Assembly (NCBI RefSeq): GCF_022026395.1
Contig: NZ_CP041767.1
Span: 3,318,501-3,382,500, forward strand
Source: Brevibacillus brevis
Lineage (GTDB): Bacteria > Bacillota > Bacilli > Brevibacillales > Brevibacillaceae
DNA length: 64,000 bases
Direction of reading: 5' to 3'
Part shown: piece by piece, positions 51,601 through 58,977 of the stretch
Layout of the letters: every line of letters begins with the position of its first letter
How positions within the stretch are numbered: the stretch's first letter is position 1
Made by a program: the position numbers and the translations under genes
Notes under the pieces: generated by a model
What the model was told of the DNA's origin: nothing
What the model saw: only the letters and a program-made list of their open reading frames with translations
Databases searched by the model: none

Positions 51601-51816
51601 GTCCTCAATCGGCTTCGTTACCAGTTTTTCTACCTCACTTGGCGATCCGCCGTCAACGGAGGTAACTACGACAGCAACCGGGAAGTTCAGGTCCGGCATG
51701 AGATCAATCGCCAAGCGAGGCAGTGAGACGAAACCAAAAATCAGCATGGCCAGAGTCAACATAATCATGGTGACCGGGCGTTTAATCGATAGTTCAGAAA
51801 GATTCAATCCACTCAC
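48670..51816 (-). CDS. RND-family multidrug efflux transporter (AcrB/SwrC-like)
   Basis: 1,048 residues with the full RND plan: helix 1 near 12-30, a large extracytoplasmic loop, helices 2-6, a second loop and helices 8-12. Family motifs include SIKRPVTMIM at the start, the central helix-4 region GLGSLIDFAVVMLEN, and DQGQVNISIKMP. In Bacillus the homologue SwrC supports surfactin resistance and swarming; here a pump for the neighbouring peptide is possible but unsupported. GTG at 51816 lies inside the ribosome site GAGGTGAG, so the in-frame TTG at 51807 may be the true start. MarR-like operators precede it. Confidence 0.92.
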   Translation of the reverse strand: MSGLNLSELSIKRPVTMIMLTLAMLIFGFVSLPRLAIDLMPDLNFPVAVVVTSVDGGSPSEVEKLVTKPIEDALATVSDLDSIQSVSMEGASQVILMFNWGTDLDQATLDMREKVDQVRGSLPDSARAPRVLRIDPNSTPIIEFAVTGEQDINKLKKMAEDMIQSRLERIDGVASASISGGQSRIIDVTVDPAKLAAYGLSLDQVQQALQGSNLSGSGGAVREGDAKLNIRVQGEFADVDQISLTPISVGGNSIRLSDIAEVKDTHQDVTQLSYVNGTPSLGIKVTKASGGNTIEVADDVKAELEKIKGELPEGVKIITTLDTSTYIKDSVYTTAEHALLGGGIGMILLFFFLGSLRSMVIAVIVLPVSIVATFLLMYMSGQTINLISLSGLTLGLGSLIDFAVVMLENVFRHREQGKGMMEAALDGSKEVGTAVMASALAQICVFLPIALTEGIASELFGPLALTVVYSHIAALVFSILLVPMLSSRILNKIPSHTHHENYRGINPVTWFNIGFSKVEKGYQRLLKWSLGHRKTVMISSVVLMVGSLALTPMIGAEFIPAMDQGQVNISIKMPNGTVLAETEKVTRQVEEIVNTIPEKDIVATSVGSNASPIASTLSSNQGTITLMLVDLKERTRSSNEIVMDLQEKLKHIAGPEIKVSAPAGMSTGSPIQLKVSGDDLAVLKDISGIIKGEIEKVPGTSNVTTSLEESRQELEVKIDAEKASLYGLTTGQILSSVRTSFQGQTVTYYRTGDDEIDVNLKLPKSYQEDINFLNNMRISAPGGAQIALTSVATINKVDVPVSINRANSSREVQVTSDLAGRDLSSVTREVQEKISKLNLPDGYTVDFGGQSEEMMESFSSLALAIVLSVVLLYMVMAAQFESLYTPFIIMFSVPPTVTGVLLGLLATGTTISVGVLIGYILLIGLVVNNAIVLIDYVNQLRAKGMELYDAILHAGPIRLRPILMTTLTTILAIGPLAFSGGAGSETNAPMAVTVIFGLGFSTLITLVLVPVVASWFDDAGKKRRLKRQLKLEKKLAKKQKKINPALES

Positions 51817-51855
51817 CTCTTCTTTATATATCTGCTAATTTTTTGTGAGAAATAG

Positions 51856-51868
51856 TTCGCATAACGAA
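51856..51868. promoter_or_regulatory. MarR-type operator half of a pair (site 1)
   Basis: TTCGCATAACGAA, an imperfect copy of the palindrome at 51,895. The two copies share TTCGNNTAACGAA and lie 41 bp apart, about four helical turns, between marR and the RND gene. Confidence 0.5.
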
Positions 51869-51894
51869 ATGAATAAGGTGAATCTCGTCGTGAC

Positions 51895-51911
51895 ATTTCG
51901 TTTAACGAAAT
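51895..51911. promoter_or_regulatory. MarR-type operator (site 2)
   Basis: The perfect palindrome ATTTCGTTTAACGAAAT (8+1+8) lies just upstream of the RND pump gene and 20 bp after the marR stop. It is the likely binding site of the upstream MarR protein. Confidence 0.6.
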
Positions 51912-51930
51912 ATAAAGGGGTGAAACCGTT

Positions 51931-52263
51931 TTAAACGGTTTGTGAATTTCCCCATTTCACATCTCGCTGTTGGTATACACGCTCTGTCAGTGACACCCAC
52001 ACAACTCGTCGATCTGCTTGGTCGCGGAATCTTCGTACCAGGTTTTCCTGCTCCAACCGGTTAATGAGACCGGAAGTTGTGCTGTATGAAAGACCGACAG
52101 TCTTACTTATGTCCCCCATCGTTTTTGGCCCGTTTCCTAGCTGCTCCAGAATCAAGACCTGTTGCCAGGTTACATCGCTTGTATCCAGCTCTTGCTCAGA
52201 AATCGTGCTAAACAAAACACTGGCTTCTTGCAGGAGTTTTGCCAACTGAATCAGTTCTTTCAT
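51931..52263 (-). CDS. MarR-family transcriptional regulator (short)
   Basis: 110 residues with the MarR winged helix: the recognition region TMGDISKTVGLSYSTTSGLINRLEQENLVRR and the wing RFRDQADRRVVWVSLTE. The ATG at 52263 has GGGAGG 6 nt upstream; a longer start at 52281 overlaps that site. Typical MarR proteins have about 140 residues; this one stops soon after the wing (VYQQRDVKWGNSQTV), losing the C-terminal dimerisation helices. It may be truncated by a frameshift. It lies upstream of and in line with the RND operon, and two palindromes follow it. A palindrome AAACCGTTTTAAACGGTTT at 51,923-51,941 overlaps its stop. Confidence 0.82.
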   Translation of the reverse strand: MKELIQLAKLLQEASVLFSTISEQELDTSDVTWQQVLILEQLGNGPKTMGDISKTVGLSYSTTSGLINRLEQENLVRRFRDQADRRVVWVSLTERVYQQRDVKWGNSQTV

Positions 52264-52360
52264 GAGAACCTCCCTTGCCATCCTTACTTAACCACTTCAC
52301 ACCCATAACTAATCGTTTATTTCCCAAAAATAATTCTACTGAAATCTATATGTAGTGAAG

Positions 52361-52376
52361 TCTACCCAGGGGTAGA
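52361..52376. promoter_or_regulatory. Tandem palindrome 1 upstream of the two-component operon
   Basis: TCTACCC-AG-GGGTAGA, a perfect 7+2+7 palindrome. It shares TCTA.C...G..TAGA with palindrome 2 and is centred 33 bp from it, three helical turns. Probable response regulator binding site. Confidence 0.6.
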
Positions 52377-52393
52377 TTTCTGACAAGGATTTA

Positions 52394-52428
52394 TCTATCT
52401 GGAGATAGACGACAACGCATGCTAGAAT
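52394..52428 (+). promoter_or_regulatory. Tandem palindrome 2 overlapping the -35 of the two-component promoter
   Basis: TCTATCT-GG-AGATAGA (52,394-52,409) is a perfect 7+2+7 palindrome. It overlaps a candidate -35 (TGGAGA) placed 17 nt before TAGAAT at 52,423-52,428. The arrangement suggests autoregulation of the operon by its own response regulator. Confidence 0.55.
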
Positions 52429-52469
52429 GAAGTTAAGTGATTATCCGGCAGAGAAAGAAGGACTTCTCA

Positions 52470-53672
52470 TTGTTGAAGATAATGATGAAAGCCATACAAA
52501 AACGTTTGCTGATCATGTGGTTTTCCATCTTACTTGTATTAGCTTTGCTTCCTGATTCATTTAAACGGGAAACTCCATTGCAATTTTCCCTTACCATTGT
52601 ACTATTTATTTGTTACCTTGTGGTATTTTGGACTTCCAAGAAAAAATGGAAGCCTTTCCAATTCGAATTAGTGGCAGTCGCGCTAGGAATCGTTTCCTTG
52701 CTAAAGTCCCTCATCTTGGGTGGAGAGGGCTTCGGCTTGATGCTCCCACTCGCTGTTTTTATCGGTTTTCACATTCATGGACGCCGAGCGTTGGCGTATG
52801 CTACTTTTTTTGGTACGTGCAGTACGCTTTTTTTATATTTTGAAGAAAACCTGAGATTCACGCACATCATCTCTTATATTCTTACGTATGTGGGCTGCTA
52901 TATCGGCGCACGAGGCTATCGGATTCAAACAGAAGCATATGAAACCAACCAACAGCATCTGGAGCAGCTGCAAAAAGCACATACAGAGTTGCAAGAGGCA
53001 CACTTACAGCTTCAAGAAGCAGCGCTTCATTCCCTTCAAGTAGCTGTTCTTGAGGAACGAACGAGAATTGCCCGTGATATTCACGATGCATTGGGTCATA
53101 GTTTGACTTCACTCATTGTCCAGCTACATGCCTTGAAGTATATGTTGCAGGATGGACCTGACAACGCACAAGAAGCCGTGCGCAACATGCTCGGTGTCGC
53201 CAAGCAAAGTCTGGAGGATATTCGCACGTCTGTCCATACACTTGCTCTGGATAAAACCTCCTTGGGACTTACGCCTCTGCGAGCTCTTTTGTCGCAGGCC
53301 CAAAAGCATACAGGTATTAAAATGGAACTGATATGCTCCGATTTGGACATCCCGCTCTCCCAGGAAATGACGATAACGTTTTATCGAATCTTGCAGGAAG
53401 CGATCACCAATTCCCTCCGTCACTCTGACGCAAAAGAAATTCTCGTCATCATTGAACAAAAGAAGGACATCCTTTTGTTGTCAATCCGAGACGATGGAAG
53501 CATCACGAGCGACCAAAAAATCAAACCTGGCTTTGGCCTAACTGGCATATCTGAGCGAATTCAATTATTGAACGGAACTCTCGCGTATCGCATTCGAGAG
53601 CCCCACGGATTCCAACTCGATTTCAGCTTTCCGATTCACCAGACTGAACCTGAAAGGAGCATGCGAACATGA
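52470..53672 (+). CDS. Sensor histidine kinase, NarL-partner type (DesK/LiaS-like)
   Basis: About 400 residues: four to six N-terminal membrane helices (about 10-150), a coiled coil rich in Gln/Glu (about 165-205), a HisKA_3 dimerisation domain with ARDIHDALGHSLTSL (phospho-His in RDIHDALGH), and a C-terminal ATPase with EAITNSLRHSDA and the glycine loop PGFGLTGI. I chose TTG at 52470 with AAGAAGGA 7 nt upstream. A GTG at 52437 lies only 9 nt after the -10 and lacks a ribosome site. It overlaps the response regulator gene by 4 nt. Confidence 0.9.
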   Translation: MLKIMMKAIQKRLLIMWFSILLVLALLPDSFKRETPLQFSLTIVLFICYLVVFWTSKKKWKPFQFELVAVALGIVSLLKSLILGGEGFGLMLPLAVFIGFHIHGRRALAYATFFGTCSTLFLYFEENLRFTHIISYILTYVGCYIGARGYRIQTEAYETNQQHLEQLQKAHTELQEAHLQLQEAALHSLQVAVLEERTRIARDIHDALGHSLTSLIVQLHALKYMLQDGPDNAQEAVRNMLGVAKQSLEDIRTSVHTLALDKTSLGLTPLRALLSQAQKHTGIKMELICSDLDIPLSQEMTITFYRILQEAITNSLRHSDAKEILVIIEQKKDILLLSIRDDGSITSDQKIKPGFGLTGISERIQLLNGTLAYRIREPHGFQLDFSFPIHQTEPERSMRT

Positions 53673-54355
53673 CCGGTAAACAAAAAGAAGGAGCCATTCG
53701 CGTGGTCCTAGTAGATGACCAAACCATGATTCGCCAAGGTTTAGGCTATGTCATTCAAATGCAATCCGATATGGAAGTAATCGGGGAAGCTTCCGATGGC
53801 GTAGAAGCAGTAGAACTTATTGGCGACCTCGCACCTGATGTCGTTTTAATGGATGTTCAGATGCCCAACAAGTCGGGTATTGAGGCCACAAGAGAAATCA
53901 TGCTGCAGCATCCTCGCACGAAGGTATTGATTCTTACCACCTTTGATAACCACAATTATGTGGTGGAAGGGATTCGCGCCGGGGCTGTCGGCTATATGCT
54001 AAAAGATGCTGACTCTCAGGAAATGCTTGATCTGATTCGCAGAGCCCACCAGGGAGAAGCCCTCTTCCACACCGTGACAGCTGCAAAAGCCCTTGCCGAA
54101 GCTCTGCAAGGTCAACGTGAGACACCTGATTCGACGACCACCTCCCAATCAGTTTTGCTAGATGAACTTACGGATCGAGAGTTGGATGTACTCCAACAGA
54201 TCGCAGATGGCTATCGAAATGATCAGATTGCGCAAAACTTGTTTATATCTGAAGGCACTGTAAAAACACACGTGCATCGGATCTTGCAAAAAATGGGTGT
54301 CGAGGATCGTACACAGGCAGTGGCAAAAGCACTGCGGCACAAAATCGTGAAATAA
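53669..54355 (+). CDS. NarL/FixJ-family response regulator
   Basis: 228 residues: a receiver domain with DDQ near residue 17, phospho-acceptor Asp in VVLMDVQMPN (near 61), Thr in LILTTFD and Lys in YMLKDA, then a LuxR-type helix-turn-helix (LTDRELDVLQQIADGYRNDQIA...TVKTHVHRILQKM). It overlaps the kinase gene by ATGA coupling. LiaR/DesR/DegU are the closest Bacillus types by layout. The tandem palindromes upstream of the kinase are its likely sites. Confidence 0.95.
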   Translation: MTGKQKEGAIRVVLVDDQTMIRQGLGYVIQMQSDMEVIGEASDGVEAVELIGDLAPDVVLMDVQMPNKSGIEATREIMLQHPRTKVLILTTFDNHNYVVEGIRAGAVGYMLKDADSQEMLDLIRRAHQGEALFHTVTAAKALAEALQGQRETPDSTTTSQSVLLDELTDRELDVLQQIADGYRNDQIAQNLFISEGTVKTHVHRILQKMGVEDRTQAVAKALRHKIVK

Positions 54356-54366
54356 ATCAGATAATT

Positions 54367-54876
54367 TCAGGCAGGAGGATTAAGTGGAATCAAGTTTCCA
54401 TCCTCCTGCTTTATGCTGATAGAAAATCCTTCTGCCATCTGTGCGCTGGACATCGCTTCAAATACCGCAGCAGCCGCTTTCTTCGTATCGATCACCCGGC
54501 AAATCACTGCCAACGTCCTCTCACTGTCTTCCCCACCGTCGCTGTGCCCGTTCCCCGTCTTTCCCAAGCATTCGTCCAACAGCTGTTCGATCAAATAACG
54601 CATTTCAATCTCTGACTCACACAAATGGGGAAATCGAATGACCATCGGGTGGAAATCGTTCTCTTTCATGACCTGATATCCTTGTACTTTCATCTCTTCT
54701 GCCCAGCTCTGCAAAACCTCATCAGGCCTTCCCTCAATCTGCTCCGCCACTACAGCAAAATAGTCGCCAATTTCCCCTACATTTCCGTAATGAACGGTAT
54801 AAAGGCGCTCTGATTCCTCATACCAAACCTCCCAGTAGCTCCACCTCGTTTCGTTTTTTTTCAGCATCCGAATCAC
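54367..54876 (-). CDS. Hypothetical protein with a WGR-like N-terminus
   Basis: 169 residues. The first 60 (WSYWEVWYEESERLYTVHYGNVGEIGD) have the spacing of a WGR-type fold but with the WGR core replaced, so the match is weak. The C-terminal half is not recognised. No membrane segments; probably cytosolic. It is convergent with the two-component operon, sharing the hairpin at its end. Confidence 0.65.
   Translation of the reverse strand: MIRMLKKNETRWSYWEVWYEESERLYTVHYGNVGEIGDYFAVVAEQIEGRPDEVLQSWAEEMKVQGYQVMKENDFHPMVIRFPHLCESEIEMRYLIEQLLDECLGKTGNGHSDGGEDSERTLAVICRVIDTKKAAAAVFEAMSSAQMAEGFSISIKQEDGNLIPLNPPA
54371..54409. terminator. Terminator after the response regulator, inside the end of the convergent gene
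   Basis: GCAGGAGGAT, a 19-nt loop and ATCCTCCTGC, a perfect 10-bp stem starting 16 nt after the response regulator stop and followed by TTTATG. It also encodes the last codons of the convergent minus-strand gene. Confidence 0.6.
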
Positions 54877-55015
54877 AGTTGTTCAACTCCGTTCAAATTG
54901 TAACCGTTTTGTAAATTATTCCACTGATCGACAGACCTTGACAACAACTTACAAAAAGATTGATTCGAAAGACTTGCAACTTTTTCGCGAATAGGACTTT
55001 TCTCTTATGTGAACG

Positions 55016-55043
55016 TAAAAAAAGACGGATATTCGATCCGTCT
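55016..55043 (-). terminator. Terminator of the PAS histidine kinase gene
   Basis: On the minus strand AGACGGAT-CGAAT-ATCCGTCT is followed by TTTTTTT. It lies 26 nt after the stop. Confidence 0.9.
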
Positions 55044-55068
55044 ACAGTCACAATCCTTTTTTGTTTTT

Positions 55069-56595
55069 TTAGGAAGTGGAAAGGGGTAAACGAATCTCAA
55101 AACGAGCTCCTTTCAATTTCGGAGAGTTTTCCGCATAGAGTTCGCCACCGTGATCCGCGATGATGCGTTGTGTCGTAGACAAACCTAACCCCGTTCCCTC
55201 TTGTTTGGTCGTATAAAAAGGAACGAACAAATTTTGCAGGCAAGAATCTGATAGACCAGGTCCGTTGTCTTCCACAACAATGATTACTTGATTGAGAGAT
55301 GAGTACACTTTCACATGAACGAGGTTTCCTTGGGTCATCAATGCTTCAAGCGCATTTTTCAAGATATTCAAGATGGCTTGCTTGATTCGTGAACGATGAC
55401 CAAACACATACCACTCGCCTTGTGCAATGTCCAGCTCAAGCTTGATTCCTCTTCGATTCGCTTCTGGCTCCAGTAAACGAATGACGCCATATAACTCGTC
55501 CATCACTAAGAAACGTTCCGATACGATTTTATCATCCCTGTACCGGGCCAAAACAAGAACATCGTTCAATAGCCCATCAATGCGTTCAATTTCCGTTAAG
55601 ATTACAGAAAAATAAGATTCACTACGATTTGCTTCCCCTTGCTCCCGCAGCAACTGAATGAAGCCCTTGATGGCTGTCAGTGGATTCCGAATCTCATGTG
55701 CCATCCCAGCAGCCAGTTGCCCAACTGCTGCCAGTGCTTCACGCTTGCTCAACTCTTCTTCATATTTTTTGCTTTCCGTAACATTCCGAAGAACAGCGAT
55801 CGCTCCCCACATCTCTCCACCGTAGTAAATGGGGCTCGTACTCACTGTCGTCCATTTGCCTCTGTATTCCGCAACATAATGGCCAGACTGCCCACGTTCA
55901 ATCACCCACTGGACAAAACGCTCGCTTACATGAGGGCGGAGAGCATGATCAATGTTTTTACCAATGAGTTGATGCCGATCTACGCCAAATAAATGACAGA
56001 CAGCGTAATTCGCTTCAATGACTCTTAACTGGCGGTCGATCATCAAGACGGCAATATCACTGGACTGCAGAACCAATTGGACAAGCTCCTGTTCAGCGAG
56101 CATTGAAACATCTTCTCCTTTGGCCGAACTTGTAGGAGAAGTTGTTGTTTTCTCAACCGGAAATGATTGCGAATTTTTGTTAAATACATCGTCCATTTGA
56201 TGCAAAATGCAGTCCATCGACTGATAGAGGCGAATCTGTGCTTGCAAAAGCTCCACTCGCTCCATTTCCGTCGTGGCTAGAGAAAATGAGTTGTTATTCA
56301 TTTCTTCAATAATAACGTCTCGACACTTGCGCAAAAATTGCTGCAAATACGTAAGATTCATTCCGAGCAGCGAAAATTTGTATGCAATTTCGCTCCATTC
56401 TCGCTCGAATGCATACGTGTCGACTACTTTTACTACTTCAATCCATTTCGTGATTTGCTGAACAAACAAAGCCTCTGTATTTTCGCGGTCTTCTAGAAGC
56501 AAAGCAGAGTAATGATGATCTGAAAGAAAGGAAAACGTCTTGGCCACCGCCGCAGGGACCAAATGAGTAAGATACTTACTTATTCGATTTTTCAA
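55069..56595 (-). CDS. Soluble PAS-domain sensor histidine kinase (sporulation-kinase type)
   Basis: 508 residues with no membrane segment. An N-terminal helical sensor (about 1-150) of a kind I do not recognise comes first, then PAS (about 175-285, DIAVLMIDRQLRVIEANYA), HisKA (AAGMAHEIRNPLTAIKGFIQLL, phospho-His near 304) and HATPase_c (N box NILKNALEAL, G1 VEDNGPGL, G2 GTGLGLSTTQRI). The layout resembles Bacillus KinA/KinE phosphorelay kinases and no response regulator gene is adjacent, as expected for that group. Start: TTG at 56595 with AAAAGGAG 10 nt upstream. Its long leader carries a small open frame and a CcpA-like site. Confidence 0.9.
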   Translation of the reverse strand: MKNRISKYLTHLVPAAVAKTFSFLSDHHYSALLLEDRENTEALFVQQITKWIEVVKVVDTYAFEREWSEIAYKFSLLGMNLTYLQQFLRKCRDVIIEEMNNNSFSLATTEMERVELLQAQIRLYQSMDCILHQMDDVFNKNSQSFPVEKTTTSPTSSAKGEDVSMLAEQELVQLVLQSSDIAVLMIDRQLRVIEANYAVCHLFGVDRHQLIGKNIDHALRPHVSERFVQWVIERGQSGHYVAEYRGKWTTVSTSPIYYGGEMWGAIAVLRNVTESKKYEEELSKREALAAVGQLAAGMAHEIRNPLTAIKGFIQLLREQGEANRSESYFSVILTEIERIDGLLNDVLVLARYRDDKIVSERFLVMDELYGVIRLLEPEANRRGIKLELDIAQGEWYVFGHRSRIKQAILNILKNALEALMTQGNLVHVKVYSSLNQVIIVVEDNGPGLSDSCLQNLFVPFYTTKQEGTGLGLSTTQRIIADHGGELYAENSPKLKGARFEIRLPLSTS

Positions 56596-56749
56596 AACAC
56601 TCTGGCTCCTTTTCTCCGTGCTTCATTGAGGCTATTTTTCCAAGTATGTATAGGCTCTATTATGGACGTAAATGAGACAAGATGTAAAGCGGCTTGATGA
56701 TATCATGGTGCAGAGAATGACACCATCCAATCAGGTTCTCTTCTTATCC

Positions 56750-56815
56750 TTACAGACAAACAATCTCGGCCAGCATCCTATTATCGCGAGCTTTCACATT
56801 GCCTTTTTCGGACAC
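56750..56815 (-). CDS. Possible 21-residue leader peptide upstream of the histidine kinase
   Basis: GTG start at 56815 with a near-perfect AGGAGG 5 nt upstream, encoding 21 residues (starting MSEKGNVK, ending EIVCL) before TAA. It lies in the otherwise gene-free 360-bp stretch between the kinase and the monooxygenase. No family is recognisable at this length. It could be a leader peptide, a small regulator, or chance. Confidence 0.35.
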   Translation of the reverse strand: MSEKGNVKARDNRMLAEIVCL

Positions 56816-56839
56816 CCTCACCTCCTGAACATGTTTGAC

Positions 56840-56894
56840 TGAAAACGCTTTCCAACATTTTCTATCATATCACGATCGAGCATAAAAAGGTCAA
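56840..56894 (-). promoter_or_regulatory. Promoter with CcpA-like cre site ahead of the leader/kinase
   Basis: On the minus strand: TTGACC (56,889-56,894), a 19-nt spacer and an extended -10 TGATATGAT (core 56,864-56,869). Just downstream, TGAAAACGCTTTCC (plus-strand reading, 56,840-56,853) matches the cre consensus TGWAANCGNTNWCA except at the last base. A site at this position would block transcription. Confidence 0.45.
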
Positions 56895-56917
56895 GAATGT
56901 TTATTATTCAACCATCC

Positions 56918-56949
56918 AAAAAGCATTTGCCCCCGCAGAGACAAATGCT
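56918..56949 (-). terminator. Terminator of the monooxygenase gene
   Basis: On the minus strand AGCATTTG, a 12-nt loop and CAAATGCT are followed by TTTTTGG. It lies 7 nt after the stop. Confidence 0.85.
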
Positions 56950-56955
56950 TTCGCT

Positions 56956-57255
56956 TTATGAATGGGATTTGACAGCGTAATTGCGCAAATCCGATTTTAC
57001 CGGGCTATTCGGGTTGGTTCCTGTATGCGCGCGCTTGAAAGCCTCGCTTTCTGTCCAATTTTTGAACGATTCCTCATCTGTCCATTTCGTAAAAACGATG
57101 TATTCGTCACCTTCCGTAGGTGCCAGGAAAAGGAACTCCAAAAAACCAGGAACCTCCTTCATCCGTTCTCCCCCATTTCCAAATGCGCGTTCCAAATGGG
57201 ATTGATAGTCTGCTGGTACAGTCAGTCTGTTCATGGATACAAACATGATGGTCAC
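56956..57255 (-). CDS. Antibiotic biosynthesis monooxygenase-fold protein, probable heme oxygenase (IsdG/HmoA-like)
   Basis: 99 residues, ferredoxin-like ABM domain. The Asn-Trp-His set used by IsdG/HmoA enzymes to hold and open heme is visible: Asn in VSMNRLTV (residue 9), Trp in FKNWTES and His in RAHTG. The protein is soluble. HmoA-like enzymes of Bacillus recycle iron from heme. It is monocistronic with its own terminator. A quinol monooxygenase function is possible but the N/W/H pattern favours heme. Confidence 0.8.
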   Translation of the reverse strand: MTIMFVSMNRLTVPADYQSHLERAFGNGGERMKEVPGFLEFLFLAPTEGDEYIVFTKWTDEESFKNWTESEAFKRAHTGTNPNSPVKSDLRNYAVKSHS

Positions 57256-57299
57256 ACGTCCTTTTCATTAGGTTCATCTACCAATTCCCATTATAAAGC

Positions 57300-57333
57300 T
57301 AAAAAACCGCAAACGCTATTCGCGCCTGCGGTT
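57300..57333 (-). terminator. Terminator overlapping the end of the 302-residue gene
   Basis: On the minus strand AACCGCA, a loop with a short inner stem and TGCGGTT are followed by TTTTAGC. The 5' arm lies within the last codons. Confidence 0.75.
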
Positions 57334-58224
57334 GATTTGTTGCTCGAGTATGATATCCATCAAGAGTGTATCCTGCAACGGATCTTTCGGGTCTACCGTC
57401 AACAGGGCAGCGACAGCAGCCATCGCACATCGAACGGATTGGTAGGAATAAAAGGCATCTCGCTCTGATTCACTGAACAAAGAAATATCTGATCGCTCTT
57501 GTGTCGGGTATGGGAAGTCAGTCTCGACACCAGCACGATCCAGAACAATGAGTGCCTGTTTAATCGCTATCAATGCCGCGCTGACACTAATGCCGTATTC
57601 TTGGCGTAGATCTTCCCACACCTGAAAAGCTGATTTTTCTACCCTTTCCTGATTGGGGCGGGTAATGATTCCTGTTTTGCGTCCTTCTTTCAATAACCAA
57701 TCCACAAAAATATCGTTGCGTGGAGGAAAAGCGTATACTTGTAGCTTCATTTCCAATTCTGTCGGGTTATCCTTGGCAAAACGAGCGTGAGCCAACGACA
57801 TTTCGTAACGTCTGGACGGATGCCCAGGAACCGTGACAAATACCGTATCTTGTCGCACAGCTGCGATTTGCAGCTTGGTTCGCGCTGGTATCCTGCCTTG
57901 AGGTGCCTTTTCCCTGCGAATATTACCAGGAATCAATTCTACTCCGAATTGATGGTACTCCAGCGGTGAATCTATCCAGGGAATAGGCTCTCTCGTCTGT
58001 ATTTCATATAGCCCGTTAAATGTCACCCATTCGCCCGGGCGGCGCTGGCTGCGAACTAAAACAGCGTGAACTTCTTTTTCTGGTGGCAATTCCGTATCTT
58101 GATCCTCCGGTGGGGGTTGCATTCGCTTGTGTTCGATAAGAATGCAGTCGGTCATCAACAACCGCTCGAGCAATTCCCGCTTGCTCACCCATTCATATCC
58201 GATGCGGTAAATCCGATTTTTCAT
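57316..58224 (-). CDS. Hypothetical protein, 302 residues
   Basis: Family not recognised. Soluble, basic, rich in Arg/Pro, ending INRRRE, with a predicted beta-rich N-terminal half and helical C-terminal half. There is no signal peptide, metal motif or nucleotide loop. The ATG at 58224 has AGGAGG 8 nt upstream; an in-frame GTG at 58233 overlaps that site. It lies downstream of thiE on the same strand with an 87-nt gap. Confidence 0.7.
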   Translation of the reverse strand: MKNRIYRIGYEWVSKRELLERLLMTDCILIEHKRMQPPPEDQDTELPPEKEVHAVLVRSQRRPGEWVTFNGLYEIQTREPIPWIDSPLEYHQFGVELIPGNIRREKAPQGRIPARTKLQIAAVRQDTVFVTVPGHPSRRYEMSLAHARFAKDNPTELEMKLQVYAFPPRNDIFVDWLLKEGRKTGIITRPNQERVEKSAFQVWEDLRQEYGISVSAALIAIKQALIVLDRAGVETDFPYPTQERSDISLFSESERDAFYSYQSVRCAMAAVAALLTVDPKDPLQDTLLMDIILEQQINRRRE

Positions 58225-58311
58225 CGGCTTCACCTCCTTTTGATCGCCATTATTGCATCATCCTGGTTTGTTTCTATTACCCTACCATATGTAATCGTCG
58301 CTTTGTCCGTG

Positions 58312-58974
58312 CTAACGAGATCGTACAATCCGCTGTAACGCTTGCGCTGCTGCTTCAGGTGATTCGGCCTGGCTGATCGCACTGATAATCGCGACGCCAT
58401 CGGCCCCCGCAGCAAGCACTTCAGAGGCATTTTCCAGTGTGATGCCACCAATACCGACGATAGGCAAATCATTCCCGACTGCCTTACGAATCTCCGCTAG
58501 CCCCACTGGTCCGATAGGCTCTCCAGCATCTGCCTTAGAACGGGTAGCGAACATCGCTCCTACACCAATACAATCGACGCCACCGTTTTGGGCAGCGAGC
58601 GCCTCTTCGACCGTACCTGCCGAAACCCCGATGTACATCTCGGAGCCAACTTTGGCTCGTACTTCTGACAATGCCATGTCATCTTGCCCGACATGGATGC
58701 CGTCTGCCTGCAAGCGAATCGCCAGATCCACATCGTCATTCACAAAAAATACGGTATCATGGTCACGACATAGCTGTTGCAATTCTCTACCCAACTCATA
58801 TTGTTCCTGAGCAGTTAGCTTGCTTCCTTTATCACGTAGCTGAAGCGTGCCTACTCCTCCGCGTAATGCTGCTTCCACGGTTTGCACGGTCTTTTCGCTG
58901 GAATACCCACAGTCCTGCGTACCAATGACAAAGTATACACCCATTTTTTCCCGAAGTCTTTGTATATCACGCAT
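58312..58974 (-). CDS. thiE: Thiamine-phosphate synthase ThiE
   Basis: 220 residues, TIM barrel. It joins HMP diphosphate and thiazole phosphate into thiamine phosphate. Seen: LQLRDKGSK (pyrophosphate-binding), FVNDDVDLAI, DGIHVGQDDM, the GVGAMFATRSKADAG loop and IVGIGGIT near the end. It follows tenI by 3 nt, so the two are co-transcribed. No THI-box riboswitch was recognised upstream. Confidence 0.95.
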   Translation of the reverse strand: MRDIQRLREKMGVYFVIGTQDCGYSSEKTVQTVEAALRGGVGTLQLRDKGSKLTAQEQYELGRELQQLCRDHDTVFFVNDDVDLAIRLQADGIHVGQDDMALSEVRAKVGSEMYIGVSAGTVEEALAAQNGGVDCIGVGAMFATRSKADAGEPIGPVGLAEIRKAVGNDLPIVGIGGITLENASEVLAAGADGVAIISAISQAESPEAAAQALQRIVRSR

Positions 58975-58977
58975 GCT

